DNA of 33,050 bases from [Eubacterium] yurii (GTDB lineage Bacteria > Bacillota > Clostridia > Peptostreptococcales > Filifactoraceae), in assembly GCA_900167215.1 (NCBI GenBank), contig FUZS01000024.1, positions 1-33,050 on the forward strand, read 5' to 3'. A program made the position numbers and the translations under genes. A model generated the notes under the pieces. The model had not been told where the DNA came from. It worked only from the letters and a program-made list of their open reading frames with translations, and made no database searches. Positions 1 through 7,286 of the stretch are shown here, piece after piece. How positions within the stretch are numbered: the stretch's first letter is position 1; the number at the start of each line of letters is the position of its first letter.

Positions 1-168
1 CTTAACAGTGCAAAAGCAAGTAAATTAAAAGATGATTACTACAAGCTTCAAGAAAATGAAGAAATGAAAAAATTAAATGAAGTATTAGGAATAAAGTGGG
101 AAAAAGGGATAGTAAAGTATGAAGAGTTAAAAAATTATGCAAAGGGATTCGTATACAACAAAAAATAA
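1..168 (+). CDS. C-terminal end of an unidentified protein (partial)
   Basis: An open frame runs in from the left edge of the window (frame 1) and stops at TAA 166-168, giving the last 55 residues of a protein. The visible part is lysine- and glutamate-rich, probably helical, with a single Trp near the middle (IKWEKG), and ends in FVYNKK. There is no recognisable motif, so no function is proposed. It is followed by a stem-loop at 175-221 and converges on the hydF operon, with the bidirectional hairpin at 253-283 between them. The reading is supported by the uninterrupted frame and by the hairpins placed just after its stop. Confidence 0.55.
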   Translation, partial: LNSAKASKLKDDYYKLQENEEMKKLNEVLGIKWEKGIVKYEELKNYAKGFVYNKK

Positions 169-174
169 CTAAAA

Positions 175-221
175 ACAATCACCTGTAAAGATAGTATATT
201 GCTGCTTTACAAGGTGATTGT
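175..221. repeat. 16-bp inverted repeat with one-base bulge
   Basis: The left arm 175-190 (ACAATCACCTGTAAAG) pairs with 205-221 apart from one extra A, leaving a loop of about 14 bases. It lies 6 bases after the stop of the partial upstream gene. No T-run follows on the plus strand, so it is not a textbook intrinsic terminator. It may stabilise the 3' end of the upstream transcript or act with the hairpin at 253-283. Confidence 0.6.
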
Positions 222-252
222 ACTGACTTAAAAATGATAAAGTTGGGATTTT

Positions 253-283
253 AAAAATAGCTCCCTATGTGGGAGCTATTTTT
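253..283 (-). terminator. Bidirectional intrinsic terminator at the hydF 3' end
   Basis: A perfect 13-bp stem (253-265 with 271-283) and a 5-base loop, with A/T ends giving a U-run in both directions. The hydF stop codon (276-278) lies inside the stem, so this is the natural end of the hyd operon. It can also stop transcription arriving from the left on the plus strand. Confidence 0.85.
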
Positions 284-1475
284 CTATCTTGTCAAGTATT
301 CCTGTAATATATGCTATTGCTATGCCATAATTTGTTATGGGGATTTGTGATGACTTTGCAGATTCTATCCTATTTAGTACATATTTTTTGTTGAACATAC
401 AGGCACCACAGTGTATAATCAGTGAATAGTCTTCAAGTTTACTTGGAAAGTTATTTCCACTTACCACATCAATATCAAGATTTTTGCCTGTTTTTTTTCT
501 GAGCAACATTGGGAGCTTGACTCTTGCGATGTCACCGTCTTGAGGATTGTGGGTACAGGCTTCCGCAATGAGCACCTTGTCATTGTCTTTAAGCAAATCT
601 ATAAATGCAGCTCCCCTTACAAATTCATCAACATCTCCCTTATACCTTGAGAATAGGACTGAAAAAGATGTAAGCTTGCTTTCTTTAGGTTTTAAAGGAT
701 AAATCTTTGCAAATACTTGTGAGTCGGTAATTATAAGATTAGGGCTGTTTTTTAAGATGCTTAGTGATTTTTCAAATCTTTCATCTGTAGTACATATTAC
801 TGTACATTTATTATCAAGTAAGTCTCTTATTGTCTGTACTTGAGGAAGTATAAGTCTACCCTTTGGTGCTTGAGTATCTTGTGGCATAACAAGCAGTACA
901 ACATCATCCTTTTTTACAAGATGAGAGCAAATGCTGTCTTCATCTTTAAATTTACAAATTATTTCCAAAGATGTGATTAAATCTTCTATTCCTATATTTT
1001 CTTTTACGCTGACTAAAATTGCTTCTTTTGAAGTCAGCTCTATAGCTCTTTTTTTAAGGCTATCCATATCTTTTGACTGGTCAATCTTATTTATAACTAT
1101 GAGATAGGGAATATTTTTTTCTTTGATTTTTTCTATCCAGGTTAATTCCTTTGAAAAATTGGAAATTATATCATCTGGAGTAGTTACTATAACAGCTATA
1201 TCAGTTTTATTGAGAATATGGGAAGTTTTTTCCATCCTCTTTTCACCCAGCTCACTGTTATCGTCAAAACCGGCAGTATCAATTATAAGAGCCGCTCCTA
1301 TACCATGAATTTCCATAGATTTTTGTACAGGATCTGTAGTAGTGCCGCTAATTTCTGATACTATTGAAATTTCCTGATTTACTATCTTATTTATCAAGGA
1401 AGATTTGCCTACATTGGTTTTACCAAAGAAAGCTATATGCACTCTTTCGCCTTGTGGAGTTTGATTCATATTCAT
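276..1475 (-). CDS. hydF: [FeFe] hydrogenase maturation GTPase HydF
   Basis: HydF is the scaffold on which the diiron CO/CN subcluster is assembled before transfer to the hydrogenase HydA. The N-terminal GTPase domain shows G1 GKTNVGKS (about residues 18-25), the TTT switch I region, G3 DTAG and G4 NKID. The C-terminal part holds the cluster ligands expected for HydF: the Cys-Thr-His of EACTHN and the HCGAC pair near the end. At 399 residues it has normal family length. I start it at ATG 1475 because GGAGA (1481-1485) lies 5 bases upstream; the frame also opens at a TTG four codons earlier, which would swallow that ribosome site. It is the last gene of the operon, 26 bases after hydG, and its stop lies inside a terminator stem. 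Confidence 0.96.
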   Translation of the reverse strand: MNMNQTPQGERVHIAFFGKTNVGKSSLINKIVNQEISIVSEISGTTTDPVQKSMEIHGIGAALIIDTAGFDDNSELGEKRMEKTSHILNKTDIAVIVTTPDDIISNFSKELTWIEKIKEKNIPYLIVINKIDQSKDMDSLKKRAIELTSKEAILVSVKENIGIEDLITSLEIICKFKDEDSICSHLVKKDDVVLLVMPQDTQAPKGRLILPQVQTIRDLLDNKCTVICTTDERFEKSLSILKNSPNLIITDSQVFAKIYPLKPKESKLTSFSVLFSRYKGDVDEFVRGAAFIDLLKDNDKVLIAEACTHNPQDGDIARVKLPMLLRKKTGKNLDIDVVSGNNFPSKLEDYSLIIHCGACMFNKKYVLNRIESAKSSQIPITNYGIAIAYITGILDKIEK

Positions 1476-1501
1476 AAAAATCTCCAAAATATTTATAATT
1501 A

Positions 1502-2920
1502 TTAAAATCTAAAATCTCTTTTTCCGCTTTCCATTTGAAGTATATAGTCTTTAGCAATGTTTTTCACCTTTTCCTTAGGTATCATCTCCAGTTCATTATC
1601 TATTACATTTTGAGCAAGGATTTTTGTTTCATCCTTTGCGTAGTCTATAAGGTATTCGTTGAGAGTCATCAGAGAATTTGGTTGACAGACATTTACTATC
1701 TGACCTGACTTTGCAAGACGCATAAATCTGTCTCCTGTACGTCCTGCCCTGTAACAGGCTGTGCAAAAACTTGGAACATAGCCCAATTTTAAAAGCCAAT
1801 TTACAACTTCATCCAATGTTCTGTTGTCGTCTACATCGAATTGTTTTGAGTTTTCATCTATATTTTCGTCTTTTTCGTAGCCTCCTACACTGGTCTTTGA
1901 ACCTCCGCTTATCTGAGAAACACCAATCTTAAGCACTTCTTCCCTTGATTTTTGAGATTCCCTTGTAGAAATTATTATTCCTGTATAAGGAGCGCAAATT
2001 CTAACTAAAGCTACTATTTTTTTAAATAAAGTGTCATCTATGGCATAGGAAAATTCATCAACATTTATATCATCTGCAGGTCTAATTCTCGGTATGCTGA
2101 TAGTATGAGGACCTACTCCAAATTTTGCTTCTAAGTGTTCTGCGTGCATCATAAGTCCAACAAAATCGTACATATGGTCATAAAGACCGAATAATACACC
2201 TATACCGACATCATCAATGCCGGCATCCATAGCTCTGTCCATTGCTTCCGTATGATAGGCATAGTTATGCTTAGGACCTGTAGGGTGAATATCTTCATAA
2301 GTTTTTTGATGGTAAGTCTCTTGGAAGAGTATATAAGTACCTATACCTGCTTCTACCAACTTTTTGTAGTTTTCTTTAGTTGTTGCAGCAATATTTACAT
2401 TAACACGTCTTATTGCTCCATTTTTATGATGTATGGAATAAATAGTTTTGATGCTCTCCAAGATGTATTCTATACTGTTTCTATGCGGATCTTCTCCGGA
2501 TTCAAGAGCAAGCCTCTTATGTCCCATATCTTGAAGTGCTATTACCTCTCTTACTATTTCTTCCTGACTGAGCTGTTTTCTTGTTATGGTAGTATTCTTA
2601 GCATGATAAGGACAGTAAGTACATCCGTTGACACAGTAGTTTGATAAGTATAGTGGGGCAAACATAACTATCCTTTTGCCATAAATTCTTTCTTTGATTC
2701 TTCCTGCAAGATTATATATCTTTGTAAGTACCTCTTCATCATCACATTCAAGTAAGACTGCAGCCTGTCTGTGACTTATTCCGTTCATCTGCTCAGCCTC
2801 TTGAAGTATGTCGTTTATCAGTTCATAATTATTTTTATTATTTTTTGCATATTCAATAGTTGATAATATTTCTTCGTGATTTATAAACTCTTGTGCTACT
2901 GAAGATTTTGCGTTGTACAT
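1502..2920 (-). CDS. hydG: [FeFe] hydrogenase maturase HydG, radical SAM tyrosine lyase
   Basis: HydG cleaves tyrosine to p-cresol and dehydroglycine, which yields the CO and cyanide ligands of the H-cluster. The radical-SAM cluster motif CX3CX2C is visible in CVNGCTYC near residue 100. A second cluster site typical of HydG, CX2CX22C, lies near the C-terminus, starting in CTACYRAGRTGDRFM. Its 472 residues match the family. The protein resembles ThiH, but the C-terminal cysteine motif and the hydE/hydF neighbours settle the identity. The start has a strong AGGAGG ribosome site that overlaps the TAG stop of hydE, so the two are probably translationally coupled. Confidence 0.97.
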   Translation of the reverse strand: MYNAKSSVAQEFINHEEILSTIEYAKNNKNNYELINDILQEAEQMNGISHRQAAVLLECDDEEVLTKIYNLAGRIKERIYGKRIVMFAPLYLSNYCVNGCTYCPYHAKNTTITRKQLSQEEIVREVIALQDMGHKRLALESGEDPHRNSIEYILESIKTIYSIHHKNGAIRRVNVNIAATTKENYKKLVEAGIGTYILFQETYHQKTYEDIHPTGPKHNYAYHTEAMDRAMDAGIDDVGIGVLFGLYDHMYDFVGLMMHAEHLEAKFGVGPHTISIPRIRPADDINVDEFSYAIDDTLFKKIVALVRICAPYTGIIISTRESQKSREEVLKIGVSQISGGSKTSVGGYEKDENIDENSKQFDVDDNRTLDEVVNWLLKLGYVPSFCTACYRAGRTGDRFMRLAKSGQIVNVCQPNSLMTLNEYLIDYAKDETKILAQNVIDNELEMIPKEKVKNIAKDYILQMESGKRDFRF

Positions 2921-2929
2921 TATTTCCTC

Positions 2930-3925
2930 CTATACAGGTATTTTAGCTATATTAATAATTTGTTGTTCGAGTATTTTTCTATCTTTTAAAATGTCATTTA
3001 CCTTGATTTTATTTGGATAAATGCTGTAAAATTGTTCGTATTTTTGTGGAGTTACCTTTCTCATTATAACATTAGCACCACAAGAAAAGATGCTGTCTTT
3101 TTCTTTGGAGTCTATCACACCTAAGGCTGTTGTAGCTGGTAAATGAGCTTTTGGAAGGAGAATTCTCGTAATTGCCACTGCCTTTTTCACAAGATGAGTA
3201 TCTCCGTTTTTCATATTTCTTAGAGGAGTGTCTTGACTTGCTATAAAGGGGCCTATTCCTGCCATATCACAGGGTATACTTTTAAGAGTGAGTATGTCCC
3301 TTGCTATTGTATGTAGGCTCTGTCCCGGTAAGCCTATCATAAAACCGCTACCTGTATAATAATTGAGTTTTTTCAGATCTTTTAGGCATTTAAGTCTGTT
3401 TTTTAAGGTACCGCAACTATGCAGTGATGAATACAGCTTTTCATCAGCAGTTTCGTGCTTTAGTAAATATCTGTCTGCTCCGCAACTTTTGATGTATTTA
3501 TAGTCTTCATAGCTCATCTCACCACAACTGACAGTTACAGCCATATCAGTCTTTTCTTTTATTTTTTTTACTATATCCCCAATTTTCTTAGCGGTAAAAT
3601 ATGGATCTTCGCCGGATTGTAAGACTATTGTCTTGTACCCTGACTTATCTGTTTCAACTGCCACTTGAAGTATCTCTTCTTCACTTATTCTATACCTTGT
3701 AAGATTTTTATTGTTTGAATTAAGCCCGCAATATGCGCATTTTCTCTTACAATAGTTTGAAAATTCAAGTATAGCTCTAATATCCACCTTATTTTTAAAA
3801 TTATCAAAATTAATCTTGTCTGCTAATTCAAATACCTTGCTGAAGTCTTCAAGTTCAAGTAGAGACACTATATCATCTTGTGAAATATCTGCATTTTGTT
3901 TCAGATTTTCATAGATGTTATTCAT
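2930..3925 (-). CDS. hydE: [FeFe] hydrogenase maturase HydE, radical SAM protein
   Basis: HydE is the radical-SAM enzyme that, with HydG and HydF, builds the dithiolate-bridged diiron site of [FeFe] hydrogenase. The radical-SAM cysteines are in CKRKCAYC (CX3CX2C, near residue 58), followed by the GEDP-type region (LQSGEDPY) and a BATS-like C-terminal segment (CGANVIMRKVTP). Its 331 residues are slightly short but normal. BioB-like enzymes share this fold; the gene order regulator-hydE-hydG-hydF supports HydE. The ATG overlaps the end of the upstream regulator gene by 8 bases (ATGAATAA), which implies coupling. Confidence 0.96.
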   Translation of the reverse strand: MNNIYENLKQNADISQDDIVSLLELEDFSKVFELADKINFDNFKNKVDIRAILEFSNYCKRKCAYCGLNSNNKNLTRYRISEEEILQVAVETDKSGYKTIVLQSGEDPYFTAKKIGDIVKKIKEKTDMAVTVSCGEMSYEDYKYIKSCGADRYLLKHETADEKLYSSLHSCGTLKNRLKCLKDLKKLNYYTGSGFMIGLPGQSLHTIARDILTLKSIPCDMAGIGPFIASQDTPLRNMKNGDTHLVKKAVAITRILLPKAHLPATTALGVIDSKEKDSIFSCGANVIMRKVTPQKYEQFYSIYPNKIKVNDILKDRKILEQQIINIAKIPV

Positions 3926-4175
3926 CGTCGCTTACCTTTGCATACATAGTCTTTGAATTTATTCCCTTGAGTTTTCCAAGCTTTCCGGATAACTCGTTTA
4001 TAGTATCCATATCAGAGTCAACTATGATGCTAATGACCCCTATATTTCTATCTCTATAAGGAATACCTAATCTACCGACTATTATATGACTATAGTTATG
4101 TAAGATGTCATTTAGTTTGTTTGTACAGGAATTATCTTCTACAATTATACCTATTAATGCTACTCTGTTTTTCAT
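3918..4175 (-). CDS. TM1266-type iron-only hydrogenase system regulator
   Basis: A protein of 85 residues with the ACT-like fold pattern of the TM1266 family (NRVALIGIIVED ... NDILHNYSHIIVGRLGIPYRDRNIGVISIIVDSD), known to accompany [FeFe]-hydrogenase maturation genes and named as a putative regulator of that system. No DNA-binding domain is visible, so regulation, if any, would be by ligand binding or through a partner; the biochemical role is not established. I choose ATG 4175 because GGAGG lies 6 bases upstream; an ATG four codons earlier (4187) lies on top of that site and has none of its own. It is the first gene of the maturation operon and overlaps hydE. Confidence 0.88.
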   Translation of the reverse strand: MKNRVALIGIIVEDNSCTNKLNDILHNYSHIIVGRLGIPYRDRNIGVISIIVDSDMDTINELSGKLGKLKGINSKTMYAKVSDDE

Positions 4176-4302
4176 AATATCCTCCATAAGTTAAATTGAA
4201 ATAAATTGTTTTTGATATTGATTAAGTCAGTCATTTTTTATTTCAAATTAAATTTTAATATACAGTCAAAAATATATACTATGATATCATTATAATTAAG
4301 TT

Positions 4303-4407
4303 ATACTAATCACTATTTATGATATCAAGAATTTATGACAAATTACATTATAGTTTATGAATTATCAACAATTTTACTGCAATACAATTACATGGCTTTT
4401 TAGTATT
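4303..4407. repeat. Diverged family A interspersed repeat
   Basis: Begins ATACTAATCAC and ends TTTTTAGTAT, the same termini and spacing (about 105-115 bp) as the repeats at 11508-11622 and 17097-17445. The interior is only loosely alike. The ends are inverted ATACTAA/TTAGTAT. It lies between the hyd operon and the candidate RNA at 4575-4742. In DNA this AT-rich the assignment is tentative. Confidence 0.45.
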
Positions 4408-4573
4408 AAATAGTATTCATATGTATTACACTTATTTGAATGCAATATATATAGAAAGTTTTTTGCAATTAAAAAATGTATCAAAATTAGTATATCCGTT
4501 TAAGGATATCCATTAAGTTTATATAATTAGAGTATATAACATAAGAGACAGTATAGTTAGTAAAAAAATGAAA

Positions 4574-4600
4574 TAAAAAAACCGTACAATAACAGTACGG
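4574..4600 (-). terminator. Intrinsic terminator ending the candidate RNA
   Basis: Read on the minus strand: CCGTAC, a 7-base loop, GTACGG, then seven U residues (4581-4575). It lies about 400 bases before the hyd operon start and 165 bases after the promoter at 4746-4774. Confidence 0.8.
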
Positions 4601-4742
4601 CTCGTAAATAAAATCGGCTTTATCTTTAGAAACAAGAAAATCTCGAATCTTTAGAGCTATACCTAAGTATCTTTTTCGTAGAGTAATGGTAGTTAAGGGT
4701 TGACCTATACTACACATATACCATCGAATCAGATTTTACAGT
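4575..4742 (-). ncRNA. Candidate structured RNA (about 168 nt), unidentified
   Basis: A strong promoter and an intrinsic terminator on the minus strand delimit a transcript of about 168 nt with no credible reading frame. The stretch is richer in G and C than its surroundings. Several pairings are visible: GUAAAAUC near the 5' end can pair with GAUUUUAUUUAC just before the terminator or, alternatively, AAAAUCU can pair with AGAUUUU in the middle. AUGGUA pairs with UACCAU, and AUAC-UUAG-GUAU forms a small hairpin. I recognise no riboswitch, RNase P, SRP or tmRNA signature. Size, isolation and end pairing would fit a 6S-type RNA, but I cannot show the central bubble convincingly. A leader regulating the hyd operon is less likely because of the strong terminator and the 400-base gap. 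Confidence 0.5.
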
Positions 4743-4745
4743 CTT

Positions 4746-4774
4746 AATATACTATTTTTTTGAAAAAAAATCAA
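4746..4774 (-). promoter_or_regulatory. Promoter of the candidate RNA
   Basis: Minus strand: -35 TTGATT (4774-4769), 17-bp spacer, -10 TATATT (4751-4746). Predicted start near 4742. The spacer is one long A/T tract (T-run then A-run), as in strong promoters of low-GC bacteria. Confidence 0.75.
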
Positions 4775-4833
4775 TCGAATTTTTAAATTTTATTCAATTT
4801 ATGATTTGACAATTATCGTAAATTGATTAATAG

Positions 4834-5059
4834 CCCAACTTTCCCACTAAAATCATCGAAATTTTAGTTGAAAACTAAATATTTATAGATTTTTTAATAC
4901 ACTACTTGACACACGATTTTCTAAATAATATTTATTTAAATTTGCATATTTATCAAAAAAGTTAAAACACAGAAAAAGCTGTGTCATGTATAATACTGTA
5001 TTTTCTAAATATACCTAATTTTACATGTTTTTAATGTTTTTTCATGTGGGAAAGTTGAG
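4834..5059. mobile_element. MITE-like element, family C copy 1 (226 bp)
   Basis: Non-coding element with 14-bp terminal inverted repeats: CCCAACTTTCCCAC at the left and GTGGGAAAGTTGAG at the right, one mismatch apart. The interior is clearly homologous along its whole length to 17140-17366, including a subterminal inverted segment (AAATTTTAGTTGAAA), a conserved CTTGACACACGATTTTCT block and a conserved TATAAT. A small hairpin ACACAG-CTGTGT is present only in this copy. No target duplication is obvious here, so the insertion is old or its flanks have drifted. It encodes nothing and would need a transposase supplied in trans. Confidence 0.85.
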
Positions 5060-5357
5060 GAGTAAATTAATTATTAAATAAAAATTTGTTCAAATATTTC
5101 TTAATATTATGCTTTAAATAGAAAGATTGATTTTTAAACATTATAAGTGTTTTAAAAAGCTATTTTAAAAAATATTTAAGATTTTTTTAAAATAGTACTT
5201 GATTATATTATATGAATTGTGGTATTATTAAATTAATCTTAAATAAATGATTTGTTTTTTTCAGAAAAGTTTTAATTTTTGTGTTTTTTTATTGCCTTGA
5301 CTTTTACATTTTTTTTACAAGATTTCTATACTTTTTTATAAAAGTTTAAATTAACCT

Positions 5358-5385
5358 TTGAAAATATATAAAAATATGTTATAAT
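5358..5385 (+). promoter_or_regulatory. Probable promoter of the pilB-pilT-pilC-rho operon
   Basis: -35 TTGAAA (5358-5363), 16-bp spacer, -10 TATAAT (5380-5385). Predicted start near 5392 gives a 5' leader of about 177 nt before the pilB ATG. A second, weaker candidate lies closer (TTGAAA near 5453, TTAAAT 17 bases on), overlapping the leader hairpin. Confidence 0.6.
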
Positions 5386-5398
5386 AAGACAAATAAAA

Positions 5399-5463
5399 TC
5401 AAAAATCTATCTGAAATTAAAGTCATTAAATAAGTTCAACTTTATAGATTTTTGAAATTTTTT
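5399..5463 (+). promoter_or_regulatory. Terminator-like hairpin in the pilB leader
   Basis: Perfect 12-bp arms, TCAAAAATCTAT (5399-5410) and ATAGATTTTTGA (5444-5455), with an extra inner pairing AAAGT/ACTTT, followed by a U-run (5458-5463). It starts only a few bases after the predicted transcription start. This looks like an attenuator or a 5' stabilising structure. I see no sequence of the known c-di-GMP riboswitch classes. Confidence 0.5.
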
Positions 5464-5568
5464 GTAAATCAGTCTTAAATTCTGCCTTGGTTTAATGTTT
5501 ATATTATGAAAGAACGGATTTCAATTTAAGATTATTTGATAGCAGTAGAGATTTTTTGGGAGGATTTA

Positions 5569-7245
5569 ATGCAAAAAGCTAAGAGATTGGGAGATATATT
5601 GGTAGAAAGTAAGGCAATTACTCAAGAACAGCTTATGTCTGCGCTCCAAAAACAAAAGACTATGGATAAGAAATTAGGAGAAATTCTGGTTTTAGAAGGT
5701 ATCTTAAAGGAAGAACAGATACTTAAAGTCTTGGAAGTACAGCTTAGAATACCATATGTCAGTCTTTCAAATTTTTCAATAGATAAGCATGCAGCAAATA
5801 TGATAAGTGAACAGGTAGCAAAAAAATACAATGTTATACCTCTTAAGGTGAACAGAGGAAGGCTGCTTCTTGCTATGTCGGATCCGCTTGATATATTTGC
5901 GATAGACGACGTAAAGTTGCTTTCAGGATTGGAAATATCGGTTGCCATAAGCTCAAGTGAAGAGATAAAAAGAGCTATTAATAAGACCTACGATTCTACC
6001 AAGGATGCAGAAAGAGCTGTAGAAGAATTTAAAGAAGAAATGGTTGATCTCAATGCTATTGAAGAGATTACCGAAGATGCGGATGTAGCTAATGCTCCTA
6101 TGGTAAGGCTTGTAAATTCGATAATTACACAAGCAGTTAATATGAAGGCTAGTGATATCCATATTGAGCCTTTTGATAAGATAGTAAGAATAAGGTTCAG
6201 AATAGATGGTGACCTTAAGGAGATAATGTCTCCATCAAAAGTTACTCATTCAGCAATAGTAACAAGAATAAAGATATTGGGAGCCATGGATATCGCTGAG
6301 AGGAGAATACCTCAAGACGGTAGAGTTGAGACTTCCGTAGACGGAAAGTTAGTAGACCTGAGAATATCAATCCTTCCTTCTGTATATGGCGAAAAAATAG
6401 TTATAAGACTTTTGTACAGAGATTCAATAATGCTTACAAAGGAACAGTTGGGATTTACCCCATATAATCTTGAGCTATTTCATAAGATAATTCAGGCTCC
6501 TGAAGGTATAATACTTGTTACAGGACCTACAGGTTCAGGAAAATCTACAACCTTGTATACTGTGCTTAGAGAACTTAACGATATAAAGAAAAATATTATC
6601 ACAGTTGAGGATCCGGTGGAGTATAGACTTGACGGTGTTACTCAGGTACAAGTTAACCAAAAGGCAGGACTTACGTTTGCTGCCGGACTAAGGTCAATAT
6701 TGAGACAGGACCCCGACATAGTTATGATAGGGGAGATACGTGATAACGAAACCGTTGAAATTGCGACAAGAGCTTCAATCACTGGTCACTTGGTTTTGTC
6801 TACACTGCATACTAACGATACGGCATCAAGTATTTCCAGACTTGAGGATATGGGTATAGAGCCATTTATGGTGTCTACATCAGTTGTTGGGATAATAGCA
6901 CAAAGACTTGTGAAAAGAATATGTCCAAAATGTAAACAAGAGTATATTTCTACACCTGATGAAATGTCAGCTATGAAACTTTCCAAACCTATAAAACTGT
7001 ATAAGGGTAAGGGATGTAACAACTGCAACGGTACAGGTTTCTCAGGGCGTATAGCTATACATGAGATACTTGTAATGGATAGAGAAATAAAGTCTATGGT
7101 TAATAGGAGAGTCTCTATTGATGAAATAAAGCAACGTTGTATTGACAAAGGAATGAAGACTCTTAATCAAACTGCTACAGAACTGGTACTAAGCGGTATA
7201 ACCAGTGTAAGTGAAATGTTAAAAGTAACATATAGTATAGATTAG
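5569..7245 (+). CDS. pilB: Type IV pilus assembly ATPase PilB
   Basis: Hexameric cytoplasmic ATPase powering pilus extension. The N-terminal part (residues 1-150) is an MshEN/GspE-N type domain with the repeated LGDILVE and LGEILV motifs. The ATPase domain has Walker A GPTGSGKST (about 319-327), the Asp box (ITVEDPVEY), Walker B (DIVMIGEIRD) and the His box (GHLVLSTLHTND). A four-cysteine zinc site (CPKC ... CNNC) near residue 450 is the mark of the extension ATPase and separates it from PilT. I start at ATG 5569 behind GGGAGG (5 bases upstream), giving 558 residues; the frame is open further up to a TTG at 5536 that lacks a ribosome site. First gene of pilB-pilT-pilC-rho. Confidence 0.95.
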   Translation: MQKAKRLGDILVESKAITQEQLMSALQKQKTMDKKLGEILVLEGILKEEQILKVLEVQLRIPYVSLSNFSIDKHAANMISEQVAKKYNVIPLKVNRGRLLLAMSDPLDIFAIDDVKLLSGLEISVAISSSEEIKRAINKTYDSTKDAERAVEEFKEEMVDLNAIEEITEDADVANAPMVRLVNSIITQAVNMKASDIHIEPFDKIVRIRFRIDGDLKEIMSPSKVTHSAIVTRIKILGAMDIAERRIPQDGRVETSVDGKLVDLRISILPSVYGEKIVIRLLYRDSIMLTKEQLGFTPYNLELFHKIIQAPEGIILVTGPTGSGKSTTLYTVLRELNDIKKNIITVEDPVEYRLDGVTQVQVNQKAGLTFAAGLRSILRQDPDIVMIGEIRDNETVEIATRASITGHLVLSTLHTNDTASSISRLEDMGIEPFMVSTSVVGIIAQRLVKRICPKCKQEYISTPDEMSAMKLSKPIKLYKGKGCNNCNGTGFSGRIAIHEILVMDREIKSMVNRRVSIDEIKQRCIDKGMKTLNQTATELVLSGITSVSEMLKVTYSID

Positions 7246-7286
7246 TATTTTTATTGAAAAAATTTAACTGTAAAAGGGATATTCAA

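Noticed and set aside
1476-1487. TTG start four codons upstream for hydF
   Set aside because: It would place the GGAGA ribosome site inside the coding sequence; ATG 1475 is correctly spaced from it.
4487-4717. Open frame of 76 codons on the minus strand
   Set aside because: It covers the candidate RNA and its terminator, has no ribosome site and reads as low-complexity hydrophobic sequence; the RNA interpretation fits better.
4188-5357. CRISPR array or phage attachment site in the long non-coding regions
   Set aside because: The repeats are long, few and unevenly spaced, with inverted termini; there are no short direct repeats with unique spacers and no integrase.
5536-5568. Upstream TTG start for pilB
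   Set aside because: There is no ribosome site before it, while GGGAGG lies 5 bases before ATG 5569, where the protein matches the family start.
5392-5568. c-di-GMP riboswitch in the pilB leader
   Set aside because: Such switches precede pilus genes in some clostridia, but none of the conserved core sequences of either class is visible here.
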